Made by a program: the position numbers and the translations under genes
Notes under the pieces: generated by a model
The model's database searches: none
Told to the model about the DNA's origin: nothing
The model's input: only the letters and a program-made list of their open reading frames with translations
Part shown: positions 1 through 8,409 of the stretch, piece by piece
Layout: every line of letters starts with the position of its first letter
Numbering within the stretch: position 1 is the first letter of the stretch
Source of the DNA: WJMT01 sp964445575
Lineage (GTDB): Bacteria; Acidobacteriota; Aminicenantia; Aminicenantales; Aminicenantaceae
Assembly (NCBI GenBank): GCA_964445575.1
Contig: CAYULB010000012.1
Coordinates: 1 to 47,742 of the forward strand
Length of the DNA stretch: 47,742 nt
Direction of reading: 5' to 3'

Positions 1-823
1 TTTTTTGGAAAGCATACACATCCTGATGGTGATCCCAGCCTCTTTTTTTATAAAAAATAAGCTTCACGTTACCTCTAAAAGTTTGCTTTACAGTCTCCAT
101 CACAAAAAGACGAGTGCTGATGGAGATTCCATATTGGGATTGACCGGGATAGGGCTGGAAAACAAATCCGGTATTTTCCAGCTTCATTTTGAAGAGGTCA
201 GGGTCGATGGGGTCCAAACCATAAGAGTCCAAGCGGTTCAAGCATTCTTTTCCATGAGTGGTGAAAAGGATAATTCCTTTTTCTTTTAAAGATGAAATCA
301 ATGTCTCCAGCAGATCTTGAAAATCCTGAGAATCAATATGGGTAAACAAAGAACCGACCCAAATGAGGTCATAGGATACAGGAAATTTTACTCTTTTGAA
401 ATTTTCATCTGATTGAACTGGAATGATATTGAATTCCTTCTGGCAAAAACCTAAAGCCTGGGAGTCAATATCGCCGCCGTAAAAAAGGGCCTGGGGAAAT
501 GCTTTTTTGAGAAATCTCAAGACTCTTCCGTATCCACAGGGAAAATCCAAAATGTTTGAATTTTCCTCAATGATTATACCGGCATCTCTGACAGAAGATT
601 TGATGATTTTTACTGCTGATACTCCCACGCTTTTATAGTGGTCTGGGTTGTTTTTGATCCAGCTTTGGTCATTGAAGTGAATTCGACTGGGGATATCCGG
701 GTGTTTTTGATAACCAATGAAGACCATTCTTATAAAAAATTGAAGTTTTTTGGCTGTTCTAAACAAGAAAGGAATTTGGGATAGAAATTTCTTTGCTTTG
801 TGTTTATTCCTGATTATCATCAT
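1..823 (-). CDS. Class I SAM-dependent methyltransferase, C-terminus cut by window edge
   Basis: This frame is open from the ATG at 823 down to base 2 without a stop, giving 274 residues and no C-terminus. It carries a Rossmann-type SAM-binding motif (ILDFPCGYGRVLRFL) around residue 80, followed by an acidic strand-2 residue (GGDIDSQAL) and a motif-IV-like strand (YDLIWVGSLFTHID), which is the order of class I methyltransferases of the Methyltransf_25/11 type. The last visible residues (GWDHHQDVYAFQK) resemble the end of methyltransferases found with surface-polysaccharide genes, so the missing part is probably short. A GTG at 844 is an alternative start; an in-frame stop lies just beyond it. 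The substrate cannot be told. It is divergent from the dehalogenase-like gene that follows. Confidence 0.85.
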   Translation of the reverse strand, partial: MMIIRNKHKAKKFLSQIPFLFRTAKKLQFFIRMVFIGYQKHPDIPSRIHFNDQSWIKNNPDHYKSVGVSAVKIIKSSVRDAGIIIEENSNILDFPCGYGRVLRFLKKAFPQALFYGGDIDSQALGFCQKEFNIIPVQSDENFKRVKFPVSYDLIWVGSLFTHIDSQDFQDLLETLISSLKEKGIILFTTHGKECLNRLDSYGLDPIDPDLFKMKLENTGFVFQPYPGQSQYGISISTRLFVMETVKQTFRGNVKLIFYKKRGWDHHQDVYAFQK

Positions 824-962
824 ATTGTGTTTTCCAATATACACTCTTTGCTTCGGTTAATAAACTTTTATGAGAAAAAATGGGAATATGGAAATGATTT
901 TAAAATAGGTTTTTTTATGGTAAATTGTGACCTTCTCATTTATTAAAAAAAAGGAGAATTCA

Positions 963-2309
963 ATGAAACGGAGAGAGTTTTTCAAATACGGCCTAGGAGG
1001 GGCAGGGTTAGCCGTAAGCGGAGGGCTTGCCGGCGGGATAAGTGAAGTCCGTTCTGTTCCCAATGCTTCTTATTTTCAACATCCCTGGTGGGTCAAAGAA
1101 ATCAATAAACCTAAACTGGGAATCGATGATAATGTTTATTCCCGTTTTGAAGCAAGGAAGAATGTTTTTGGTTCTATGGCGAAATATTATGGGGTGGAGA
1201 ATTTGAGAGAGCTGAACAGGAGGAGCAGGGAAAAGACAAAAAAATACTACCAGGAAAACAAACCTGGATACAGGCTTGAGGACCGGGCTTTGGCAGATGC
1301 AGCCTGGGTGATATCCAGACAAGGCGGGTTGAACCGGGGAACCCGGTCTTGGACACGGAATTTTGTGACCACTCCTGAGGAACGGGGTGTAGAAAGATAC
1401 CAGGCAAACCCATCCCAGGCTGCTCATTTAATTAAAACGGCCGCCCGGTATTTTGGGGCAGCCACAACCGGCATAACTCTCCTTGACCCCAGGCATATTC
1501 ATTCGGAAGAGAGAGGGAAAAAGATTGTATTTGAAGAGGTTGATGAGCCTTGGGAGAATGATAAAAAATTGGTCATTCCAAAGAAATGCCGCTACGCCAT
1601 AGCCATGACGGTTCTGATGCCCATTGATAATATTGCTTGTTCTCCTACTGCTATAAGCAGTGCGGGTTCTTCTATGGGTTACAGCCGATGTGAGTTTTTG
1701 GTTGCTGGTTTAGCTGAGTTTATCAGAGGATTGGGATACACGGCTGTACCCAGTGTGAATGATTTGGGTTCCAGTGTGGCGATTGCTGTGGATGCTGGAT
1801 TGGGCGAGTTGGGAAGAACCAATAGGTTGATCTCTCCTGAATACGGACCTATGGTCCGGTTGTGCAAGGTTCTGACAGACCTTCCTATGGATTTGGACAA
1901 ACCCATTGATTTTGGGCTTCTTGAGTTCTGCAGAATATGCAAAAGATGTGCTGAAGCATGCCCTTCTGGTTGTATTTCCTATGAAGATGAGCCCAGCTTT
2001 GAAGTCAAAGGAGAGTGGAACAACTCCGGACATAAGGCGTGGTTTGAAGATTCTCCCCAGTGCCTGGCTTTTTGGCAGGAATCAACATCCGGGTGCAGCA
2101 ACTGCATTGCGGTGTGTCCATGGACCAAAAAAGATAAAACAGCAATTCATGAAATTGTCAAAGCCGCCAGCGCCAAAATTCCTGCACTGGATGGTTTTTT
2201 TAACTCTATGGACAAAAGCTTTGGTTATGGGAGACAGAAGAGTGCTGAAAAATGGTGGAATACCCATCATTTTGAATACGGGATAGACACCACTCAAGGG
2301 AAGGGATGA
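963..2309 (+). CDS. Reductive dehalogenase-like corrinoid iron-sulfur protein (RdhA family), Tat-exported
   Basis: The 448-residue protein starts at 963, where an AAGGAGA Shine-Dalgarno sequence precedes MKRREFFKYG, a twin-arginine signal (RRxFxK). A more upstream in-frame ATG at 927 would bury that signal. The C-terminal half carries two [4Fe-4S] motifs: C323, C326, C329, C333-Pro and C367, C378, C381, C385-Pro. In between is the GLGELGRTNRLISPEYGP segment typical of reductive dehalogenases and, more distantly, epoxyqueuosine reductase. Known family members use a base-off corrinoid and two iron-sulfur clusters to remove halogen from organohalides. Y240 (SSMGYSRCEF) sits roughly where PceA has its catalytic tyrosine; that is inference. 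The Tat signal argues against QueG, which is cytoplasmic. The next gene encodes a small membrane protein, as expected for rdhAB. The halogenated substrate is unknown. Confidence 0.85.
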   Translation: MKRREFFKYGLGGAGLAVSGGLAGGISEVRSVPNASYFQHPWWVKEINKPKLGIDDNVYSRFEARKNVFGSMAKYYGVENLRELNRRSREKTKKYYQENKPGYRLEDRALADAAWVISRQGGLNRGTRSWTRNFVTTPEERGVERYQANPSQAAHLIKTAARYFGAATTGITLLDPRHIHSEERGKKIVFEEVDEPWENDKKLVIPKKCRYAIAMTVLMPIDNIACSPTAISSAGSSMGYSRCEFLVAGLAEFIRGLGYTAVPSVNDLGSSVAIAVDAGLGELGRTNRLISPEYGPMVRLCKVLTDLPMDLDKPIDFGLLEFCRICKRCAEACPSGCISYEDEPSFEVKGEWNNSGHKAWFEDSPQCLAFWQESTSGCSNCIAVCPWTKKDKTAIHEIVKAASAKIPALDGFFNSMDKSFGYGRQKSAEKWWNTHHFEYGIDTTQGKG

Positions 2310-2310
2310 A

Positions 2311-2544
2311 ATGAAAGAAAAAAACAGGTATTGGATTCTTAAGATAAGAAAGAGGCCCTTTCATATTTGGGTACTTCGTATCGCTTGGATAATATGGCTG
2401 ATATTTTGGGCTGAGGTGGCTCTGGGATCCAAAGCTGAACTTGAACCCAGGGCGTTTGTAATTTCTCTTTCAGTTTTTCTGATAAGCTTTTTTGCGGGTC
2501 TTGTATTGTGGCGGGTCGGACTCAAAAAGTTTAAAAGAGAATAG
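2311..2544 (+). CDS. Small two-helix membrane protein, candidate RdhB-like anchor
   Basis: It encodes 77 residues and starts one base after the stop of the dehalogenase-like gene, using the AAGGGA at that gene's end as ribosome binding site. There is a basic N-terminus, a first hydrophobic helix (about residues 19-38), a short polar loop containing SKAELEPRA, a second helix (about 49-70) and a basic tail. Known RdhB proteins are small, poorly conserved membrane proteins encoded directly after rdhA and thought to anchor it on the outer face of the cytoplasmic membrane. Size, topology and position fit that role. Sequence identity to characterised RdhB could not be checked, and canonical RdhB often has three helices, so the call rests mainly on context. 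Confidence 0.65.
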   Translation: MKEKNRYWILKIRKRPFHIWVLRIAWIIWLIFWAEVALGSKAELEPRAFVISLSVFLISFFAGLVLWRVGLKKFKRE

Positions 2545-2553
2545 GCAAATTAG

Positions 2554-3393
2554 ATGAAAAATACTTGGTTTAGAATAGGAGGCTTCCTTATTATCATACT
2601 GCTGGCTGTTTGTTCGGCTGAGAAACATTCCCCCACCATCCGGTTTCCGTATGAATGGCTGGATGAGCCTGGATATGGGGGAGATATTGACCAGCAGGGC
2701 ATTCCTGAGCCTTCGGGCATCTGTTACCATCCCATAAGGAAGACCCTGTTTGTGGTCAGTGACGAGGGAGAAATTGCAGAGATCCAGACAGACGGAACAC
2801 CTGTTTTCAGACAGGAAATCCCTGGTGACCTAGAAGGCGTCACAGTCAACCCAAAAACAGGGCTTCTCTACATAGCCAAAGAAGGAGATGATGTGATTCT
2901 TGAATTTGACCCGCAAAATAAAGAAGTCACCCGGATTTTTCCTTTGAATCGGATGTACAACGGAGACCCTAACTACATCCAAAAGCAGGAAGGTTATGAT
3001 AACGGTATTGAGTCTATTGCGTTTGTACCGGATGACACTCATTCTGAAGGAGGCACTTTTTATTTGGGGAATCAGTGGGACCCTCCGTGTGTCATGGAAG
3101 TGCTGGTTCCTTTGGAGTCCTGCGGAGGGAAAGAGTGCGAGGCCCGCATTTTGAGGGTTTTACCGATAGAAATGGATGACCCCGCAGCCATGTATTATGA
3201 CTCTCAGTCAAGGCTGTTGAATGTGGTCAGTGATGCGGACAATATTCTGGTGGAAATTGACCTTAAAGGAAGGATCATTAAAGAATATGCTTTTTTGGGG
3301 AATGACCAAGAAGGAATCGCCGTAGATGAAGAAGGATATCTTTATATTGCCCAAGACTGTGGAGGAATCATAAAGGTCAAAGATTTAAGATAG
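2554..3393 (+). CDS. SdiA-regulated/phytase-like beta-propeller protein, exported
   Basis: The 279-residue protein has an N-terminal hydrophobic segment (about residues 5-20) ending in LLAVCSAE, which may be an imperfect lipobox or an ordinary signal peptide. The rest is a repeated propeller pattern: EPSGICYHPIRKTLFVVSDEGEI, LEGVTVNPKTGLLYIAKEG, IESIAFVPDD, DPAAMYYDSQSRLLNVVSDADN and GIAVDEEGYLYIAQD. This is the layout of SdiA-regulated domain proteins, related to esterase-like phytases. The function is not established. It lies ten bases behind the small membrane gene and is probably co-transcribed with the dehalogenase-like gene, but nothing in it points to dehalogenation. Its stop lies three bases from the convergent ATPase gene. 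Confidence 0.75.
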   Translation: MKNTWFRIGGFLIIILLAVCSAEKHSPTIRFPYEWLDEPGYGGDIDQQGIPEPSGICYHPIRKTLFVVSDEGEIAEIQTDGTPVFRQEIPGDLEGVTVNPKTGLLYIAKEGDDVILEFDPQNKEVTRIFPLNRMYNGDPNYIQKQEGYDNGIESIAFVPDDTHSEGGTFYLGNQWDPPCVMEVLVPLESCGGKECEARILRVLPIEMDDPAAMYYDSQSRLLNVVSDADNILVEIDLKGRIIKEYAFLGNDQEGIAVDEEGYLYIAQDCGGIIKVKDLR

Positions 3394-3396
3394 AAT

Positions 3397-4095
3397 TTAG
3401 GCTATAAGAAAGGTTGCCGGGTCAAGATGAAGCGGCAGTTTTCCTAAAGCAACATGCCCCCGGTTTTTGGCTATATTAAGATGGATATAATGGTCCTGGT
3501 ATTTTAAGGTAATCAATACATCAATATATTTCATAAAATTTAAAAGTTCTGTGGGGCGTCCTTTTTCATCAAACAGCGGTTTTTTATCTTTTAACGAAGC
3601 ACTGAACCAGATTTCAACTCCAGATTTTTCAGCAAAGTTTCTGAACTTCATTAAATCTTCAGGGTCTGATTTTGTAAAATCAAATCCGTCAACAATAACT
3701 GTATCCGCTGCAAATTCACCGTGTTTGATCATGGCTTCTATGCTTTTGAGAACTTGTTCGGTGCTGGTTCCTCGCTGATTGAAGTTCATGATGACTCTGT
3801 TCTTTATGATTTCGTCATGGACTTTGAGTGATGGTTCAAGGTTTTGTTTTTTTGCAATTTTTTTGAATATATCCTCATACCAGTTGATGATGTAGTCTAC
3901 GCGGCTGGCATAAGAGACATGAACCACGTATTTTCCCTGAAAGAGCTTATCAATGGCAATATGGACCAGGCAGGCGGTTTTTCCAACTCCTTTTCTGGAA
4001 GCCAGCACCGCGATTTCTCCTTTTTTTAGCCCTCCCTGAATTGATTTTTCCAGTATTCTCAAAGGGCTTCTTTTGGTTATTTCTGATTTAATCAT
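3397..4095 (-). CDS. RecA/KaiC-superfamily P-loop ATPase, function unknown
   Basis: The protein has 232 residues from the ATG at 4095, which is preceded by a good TTGGAG ribosome binding site; an upstream in-frame ATG at 4122 lacks one. A Walker A motif (ASRKGVGKT, residues 32-40) follows a short N-terminal stretch, and a Walker B-like strand (ADTVIVDGFDF) appears near residue 140, with the fold order of RecA/KaiC/DnaB-type ATPases. It is shorter than RecA or RadA and has no zinc finger or Lon-type domain. It follows the elongation factor G gene by about 40 bases on the same strand, so the two are probably co-transcribed. I do not recognise a named family. Confidence 0.7.
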   Translation of the reverse strand: MIKSEITKRSPLRILEKSIQGGLKKGEIAVLASRKGVGKTACLVHIAIDKLFQGKYVVHVSYASRVDYIINWYEDIFKKIAKKQNLEPSLKVHDEIIKNRVIMNFNQRGTSTEQVLKSIEAMIKHGEFAADTVIVDGFDFTKSDPEDLMKFRNFAEKSGVEIWFSASLKDKKPLFDEKGRPTELLNFMKYIDVLITLKYQDHYIHLNIAKNRGHVALGKLPLHLDPATFLIA

Positions 4096-4134
4096 TCTAT
4101 TTACTCCAACCATATTTATCATGACCTATTCACA

Positions 4135-6216
4135 TTATTTATTTTTTTTCTTTTCCTGGTACTCTGTTATCAGTTCTTCGGCAATATTTTTAGGCACTTT
4201 AGAGTATTTGAGGAACTCCATGGTAAATTCAGCCTTGCCTTGAGTCAGGGAACGAAGAGTTGTGGAATAGCCGAACATTTCTTTTAGAGGCACTTCAGCG
4301 TCTACCCGAACAAATATCCCGTCTTCTACTGAACTGATAATAATCCCTCTTCTCTTAGTTAGAGAAGAGAAGATGCTTCCTGCAAATTCAGAAGGACCAT
4401 CCACCGATACTTTCATCACAGGCTCCAGAATTTGAGGCTTTGCATTGGGGTATGCTTTTTTGAATGCTTCTCGAGCTGCGGTGCGAAACGCTATATCCGA
4501 GGAATCCACAGGATGGAAGCGTCCGTCAGTGAGCACCACTCTGACTCCTGTTATGGGATGTTCGATAAGGGAGCCTTTTTCCATGGCTGATTTAAATCCT
4601 TCATTACAGGAAGGAATAAAATCTCTGGGGATATTTCCTCTTTTGACTTCATCCACAAATTCATATTTGCCCTCTTCAAGAGGCTCAATAAAGCCTGTGA
4701 CTTGACCAAACTGACCCGCACCTCCGGTCTGTTTTTTATGAATATAGTTGAAAGAGGCTTTTTGCTGGATGCTTTCTCTGAAAGCAACTTCAGGCTCTCC
4801 GGCTTCCACTTGAATCCCATATTCCCGCTTCATTCTTTCAATATACACATCCAGATGCAGTTCTCCCATTCCCTGAATGATGGTCTGGTTTGAATCATGA
4901 TCCACATAGGTTTTAAAAGTTGGGTCTTCTTTGATAAATCGGCTTAAAGCTTTGGCCATTTTATCAGAAGAATTCTTATTTACCTGATGTAAAGCCAGGG
5001 AAATGACTGGGTCAGGCACATGGATGGATGTCATGCCGTAATTAAGTCCGGGTTTGACAAAGGTATCTCCGGAGACACAGTCTATGCCGAAAAGGGCTGC
5101 AATATCCCCACACTCTGCTTTCTCGATATCTTCCATGGTGTCTGCATGCATCCGGATAAGGCGTCCTACTTTAAAAGTACTTCGGGTCCTGGTGTTGGAA
5201 AGCAGGTTCCCCTTTTGAATCTTTCCTTGATAAATTCGGATGTAGGTCAGTTGTCCGTAAGGACCTTCTTCTAACTTAAAAGCGAGGGCTACTGGAGGAG
5301 CATTGGGGTCAGGCTTCAGTTTTACGGGTTTTTCTTCTTGGTCCATATCCACGGCATAGTTTTCCACTTCTGAGGGGTTAGGCAGATAGTCCACCACCGC
5401 ATCCAAGACAAGATGAACTCCTTTGTTTTTATAGGCCGAACCCATAAATACAGGAGTCATCTCCCTAGAAATGGTAGCTTTTCTGACCGCGTCATAAATC
5501 TGCTGTTCTGTCTCGTTCCCCTCCAGGACCGCTTCCATGAGTTCGTCAGAGAACATGGAAGCCGCATCCAGCATTTCTTCCCGTCTTTTTTCTGCTTCTT
5601 TCTTTAATTCTTTGGGAATATCTTTTGATATTACTTGAGCGCCTTCAGGACCTTCAAAGTAAAAGGCTTTCATTTTGACCAGGTCTACAACTCCTTTATG
5701 ATGGTCTTCCAGTCCGATGGGAATTTGCATGAGAATAGCGTTGTGACCTAATTTTTCATTGAGCTGATTCCTTACTTTATAAGGATCCGCACCCACTCGG
5801 TCGCATTTATTGATAAAAGCTATGGTGGGAATACCATACCTTTTGAGTTGACGGTCAACAGTTATGGATTGAGACTGAACACCTCCCACTGAACAGAGCA
5901 TCAGAATGGCTCCGTCAAGAACCCTTAAAGCCCTTTCCACCTCAATAGTGAAGTCCACGTGTCCGGGGGTGTCAATGATATTTATAGAGTGGTCTCTCCA
6001 TTTGACATTGGTGGCTGCTGAGGCAATGGTGATGCCCCTTTCCTTTTCCAGCTGCATAGAATCCATGGTGGCTCCCACGCCGTCTTTGCCTTTTACCTCG
6101 TGGATTTTATGGATTTTTTTACAGTAAAACAGAATCCTCTCTGTTAGAGTGGTTTTGCCAGAATCAATATGAGCGCTGATTCCGATATTTCTCATTTTAG
6201 TGATACTTGTATTCAT
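4135..6216 (-). CDS. fusA: Elongation factor G, spdEFG1/mitochondrial EF-G1 type
   Basis: The 693-residue protein has the full EF-G domain set. The GTPase motifs are AHIDSGKT (residues 15-22), RGIT, DTPGH and NKCD, followed by domains II-V. It moves tRNA and mRNA on the ribosome with GTP. The G domain reads NIGISAHIDSGKTTLTERIL and contains HEVKGKDGVGATMDSM and CSVGGVQSQSITV, which match from memory the mitochondrial EF-G1/spirochaete spdEFG1 group rather than canonical EF-G ([20 protein letters not shown]). In organisms with that type, a second paralogue often performs ribosome recycling; it is not in this window. No rpsL, rpsG or tuf gene is adjacent, again unlike the classical str operon. 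A plausible promoter lies at 6315-6343. Confidence 0.93.
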   Translation of the reverse strand: MNTSITKMRNIGISAHIDSGKTTLTERILFYCKKIHKIHEVKGKDGVGATMDSMQLEKERGITIASAATNVKWRDHSINIIDTPGHVDFTIEVERALRVLDGAILMLCSVGGVQSQSITVDRQLKRYGIPTIAFINKCDRVGADPYKVRNQLNEKLGHNAILMQIPIGLEDHHKGVVDLVKMKAFYFEGPEGAQVISKDIPKELKKEAEKRREEMLDAASMFSDELMEAVLEGNETEQQIYDAVRKATISREMTPVFMGSAYKNKGVHLVLDAVVDYLPNPSEVENYAVDMDQEEKPVKLKPDPNAPPVALAFKLEEGPYGQLTYIRIYQGKIQKGNLLSNTRTRSTFKVGRLIRMHADTMEDIEKAECGDIAALFGIDCVSGDTFVKPGLNYGMTSIHVPDPVISLALHQVNKNSSDKMAKALSRFIKEDPTFKTYVDHDSNQTIIQGMGELHLDVYIERMKREYGIQVEAGEPEVAFRESIQQKASFNYIHKKQTGGAGQFGQVTGFIEPLEEGKYEFVDEVKRGNIPRDFIPSCNEGFKSAMEKGSLIEHPITGVRVVLTDGRFHPVDSSDIAFRTAAREAFKKAYPNAKPQILEPVMKVSVDGPSEFAGSIFSSLTKRRGIIISSVEDGIFVRVDAEVPLKEMFGYSTTLRSLTQGKAEFTMEFLKYSKVPKNIAEELITEYQEKKKNK

Positions 6217-6314
6217 CAGTAACTTTACCTCTATATAGGGATTGAGATGATTTAAGAGAAGTAATTTTTTTTATGAAATTATCTAAACTAACTTCCCGAT
6301 TTATTTTTAAAAAT

Positions 6315-6343
6315 ATTATAATAATTTTTGGGTTAAAAGTCTA
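6315..6343 (-). promoter_or_regulatory. Candidate promoter of the EF-G gene
   Basis: On the minus strand, TAGACT (6343-6338) is followed after 17 bases by a perfect TATAAT (6320-6315). The predicted leader to the EF-G start codon is about 90 bases. The -35 box is weak (four of six), so the call rests on the -10 box and spacing. Confidence 0.45.
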
Positions 6344-6465
6344 TACTGGGCAGGTTTTTAGTGAAGCCTCCCGTCTATATATCATGCTAATATAAAATTA
6401 TATATCAGAGGCATGACTCGCATTAAACAAGTTATTTTGATATGATAAATTAAAAATACCTGGAT

Positions 6466-6544
6466 CATTCACGGGCCGAGTTGGTAGGAGCTTAATGAAA
6501 TTCAGGTTTGGCTGAAGCGGCATCGAAAATAAATACGTTGAATG
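6466..6544 (+). promoter_or_regulatory. Possible structured leader upstream of the metH/metF fusion gene
   Basis: CATTCA (6466-6471) can pair with TGAATG (6539-6544), enclosing a smaller hairpin TTCAG-GTTTGG-CTGAA (6501-6516). The element lies 18 bases before the TGGGGAG ribosome binding site (6562-6568). Its position before a methionine-biosynthesis gene suggests a regulatory RNA, but I could not match it to the consensus of SAM-I, SAM-II, SAH, tetrahydrofolate or cobalamin riboswitches. The stems are short and could be chance. Confidence 0.25.
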
Positions 6545-6574
6545 GTTAATGGCAAATCAGGTGGGGAGAGAAGA

Positions 6575-8407
6575 ATGAGAAAGCCGATTCTTGATTTCAT
6601 CAAAGATAATATCGCTCTCATGGATGGAGCCATGGGTACTGAGATTTATGCCCGGGGGATTTTTATCAACACTTGTTATGACGAGATGAACCTCACCAAT
6701 CCAAAGATGATAAAGGAGATCCATAGATCCTATGTCAATGCAGGGGCGGATATCATAGAAACAAATACTTTTGGCGCTAACCGAATCAAGCTTAAAAAGC
6801 ATACCCTGGAAGGAAAAGTCCGAGCTATCAATTATCAAGGAGCGGAAATTGCGAGGGAAGTGGCCGGAGATGAAGTTTACGTGGCCGGTTCTATTGGTCC
6901 CCTTGGAGAGCGATTGGAGCCATGGGGGGCTCTTTCAGAAGAAGAAGCCAGAGAGATTTATCAGGAACAAGCAAAACCTCTCATTGATGGAGGAGTGGAT
7001 ATTATTTCTTTGGAAACTTTTTCTGACCTTCACCTCATTCAGCAGGCGGTGGCCGGGATAAAAGAAAAATTTGATATTCCTTTAATGGCTCATATGACCA
7101 TAGGTGATGATGGGAATTCTTTATTTGGAACTCCTCCTGAAGTTTTAGGAGTGAAAATGAAGAGTTTTGGGGCTGATATTGTGGGATTAAACTGCAGTGT
7201 GGGTCCCAAAATAATGCTGGACTCGATTATTAAGATGATAAAAGCGGTTGATATTCCTGTGAGTGTGATGCCCAATGCAGGAATTCCTCAGAATGTGGAT
7301 GGGAGGAATATTTATCTGGCAACCGCTGAATATTTTGGAGAGTACGCCAAACGTTTCGCTCAGGCCGGGGTCCGGGTCATCGGAAGCTGCTGTGGAACCA
7401 ATGCTGAGTTTACTAAAGAGATGAACAAGGCTATCCAGTCTGTAACACCCCGGAAAAAAATAAAACACCGCATTGAATCTGTGAAGGAGGAAAAACCAAA
7501 ACCAGAGATTCCAACCCGCCAAAGGTCTGAGTTAGCCAGAAAGATATGTGATAACGAATTTGTAACCACTGTAGAGATTGTGCCGCCCAGGGGCATAGAT
7601 TCTTCAGAGGCTTTGGAAAAAGCAAAAGCTCTCAAACAGGCTGGAGTGGATGCGGTCAATATCCCGGATGGGCCCCGTGCCCTTTCCCGCATGAGTTCCA
7701 GCTATCTTTCACTCATCATCCAGGAGAAAGTGGGAATCGAGGTGATCCAGCACTATGCCTGCAGAGACCGGAATCTTCTTGGTATGGTGGGAGACCTTCT
7801 GGGAGCTTATGGAGCCGGGATTAAGAATATTCTTCTGGTAACAGGAGATCCCCCAAAGATGGGAACTTATCCAGATGCCACAGCAGTTTTTGATGTTGAT
7901 TCAATCGGATTAACCAATGTTGTTTACAGCTTAAACTGCGGGATGGATTTGGGTGGGAACCCGTTAAAAAAGCCCACCGGTTTTTTCATTGGAGTGGGCG
8001 TCAATCCCAGTGCGGTTGACCTGGATTATGAAATCCGGCGGTTTGAATGGAAAGTCAAGGCAGGAGCTCAGTTTGCCATCACCCAGCCTGTTTTTGACCC
8101 ACGACAGTTTACTGATTTTTTAAAATGTATTGAGCATGTAAGAATCCCTATCGTGGCGGGGATATGGCCTTTAGTCAGTGTTCAGAATGCTGAATTTTTA
8201 AATAATGAAATCCCTGGTGCCTATGTCCCGGAGGAAATAATCACCCGGATGAAGAAAGCCAAAAACAAACAAGAGGCACAAAAAATAGGAATCCAGATAG
8301 CCAGAGAACTTTTACAGGAATTGAAGTCTCACCTAGCTGGGGCACAGGTTTCAATGCCCTTTGGAAAAGTTGAAATGCCTCTAAAAGTATTGAAAGATGT
8401 GCTGTGA
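6575..8407 (+). CDS. Bifunctional homocysteine S-methyltransferase / methylenetetrahydrofolate reductase (YitJ-like)
   Basis: The start is taken at 6575, where GGGGAG lies six bases upstream; an in-frame ATG at 6542 lies in the leader and has no good site. The 610-residue protein fuses two enzymes. Residues 1-290 are a homocysteine S-methyltransferase barrel with zinc ligands C207 (GLNCSVGP) and C272/C273 (GSCCGTN). Residues from about 320 to the end are a flavin-dependent methylenetetrahydrofolate reductase (VTTVEIVPPRGID, VTGDPP, FAITQPVFD). This is the length and order of Bacillus subtilis YitJ. It would make methyl-THF and transfer a methyl group to homocysteine. The folate-binding, B12-binding and activation domains of MetH are absent from this chain, so how the methyl group is passed on is not answered here. 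Confidence 0.92.
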   Translation: MRKPILDFIKDNIALMDGAMGTEIYARGIFINTCYDEMNLTNPKMIKEIHRSYVNAGADIIETNTFGANRIKLKKHTLEGKVRAINYQGAEIAREVAGDEVYVAGSIGPLGERLEPWGALSEEEAREIYQEQAKPLIDGGVDIISLETFSDLHLIQQAVAGIKEKFDIPLMAHMTIGDDGNSLFGTPPEVLGVKMKSFGADIVGLNCSVGPKIMLDSIIKMIKAVDIPVSVMPNAGIPQNVDGRNIYLATAEYFGEYAKRFAQAGVRVIGSCCGTNAEFTKEMNKAIQSVTPRKKIKHRIESVKEEKPKPEIPTRQRSELARKICDNEFVTTVEIVPPRGIDSSEALEKAKALKQAGVDAVNIPDGPRALSRMSSSYLSLIIQEKVGIEVIQHYACRDRNLLGMVGDLLGAYGAGIKNILLVTGDPPKMGTYPDATAVFDVDSIGLTNVVYSLNCGMDLGGNPLKKPTGFFIGVGVNPSAVDLDYEIRRFEWKVKAGAQFAITQPVFDPRQFTDFLKCIEHVRIPIVAGIWPLVSVQNAEFLNNEIPGAYVPEEIITRMKKAKNKQEAQKIGIQIARELLQELKSHLAGAQVSMPFGKVEMPLKVLKDVL

Positions 8408-8409
8408 GG

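Larger units (their letters stand above)
6217..6574. other. AT-rich divergent intergenic region between EF-G and metH/metF genes
   Basis: These 358 bases hold the candidate EF-G promoter (6315-6343) and the leader of the methyltransferase/reductase gene. The central part (6300-6450) is very AT-rich with runs of TATATA. From about 6463 the composition becomes more mixed and possible hairpins appear (listed separately). No open reading frame of interest and no tRNA was seen. Confidence 0.6.

Noticed and set aside
5..289. Plus-strand reading frame at the window start
   Set aside because: It lies opposite a continuous methyltransferase frame with clear SAM-binding motifs, so it is a shadow.
1008..1427. 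Minus-strand frames across the dehalogenase-like gene
   Set aside because: They oppose a gene with intact cysteine motifs and show no family features.
6466..6568. Leader of the metH/metF gene as a SAM, SAH or cobalamin riboswitch
   Set aside because: None of the core consensus segments of these classes could be found in order; only short stems are present.
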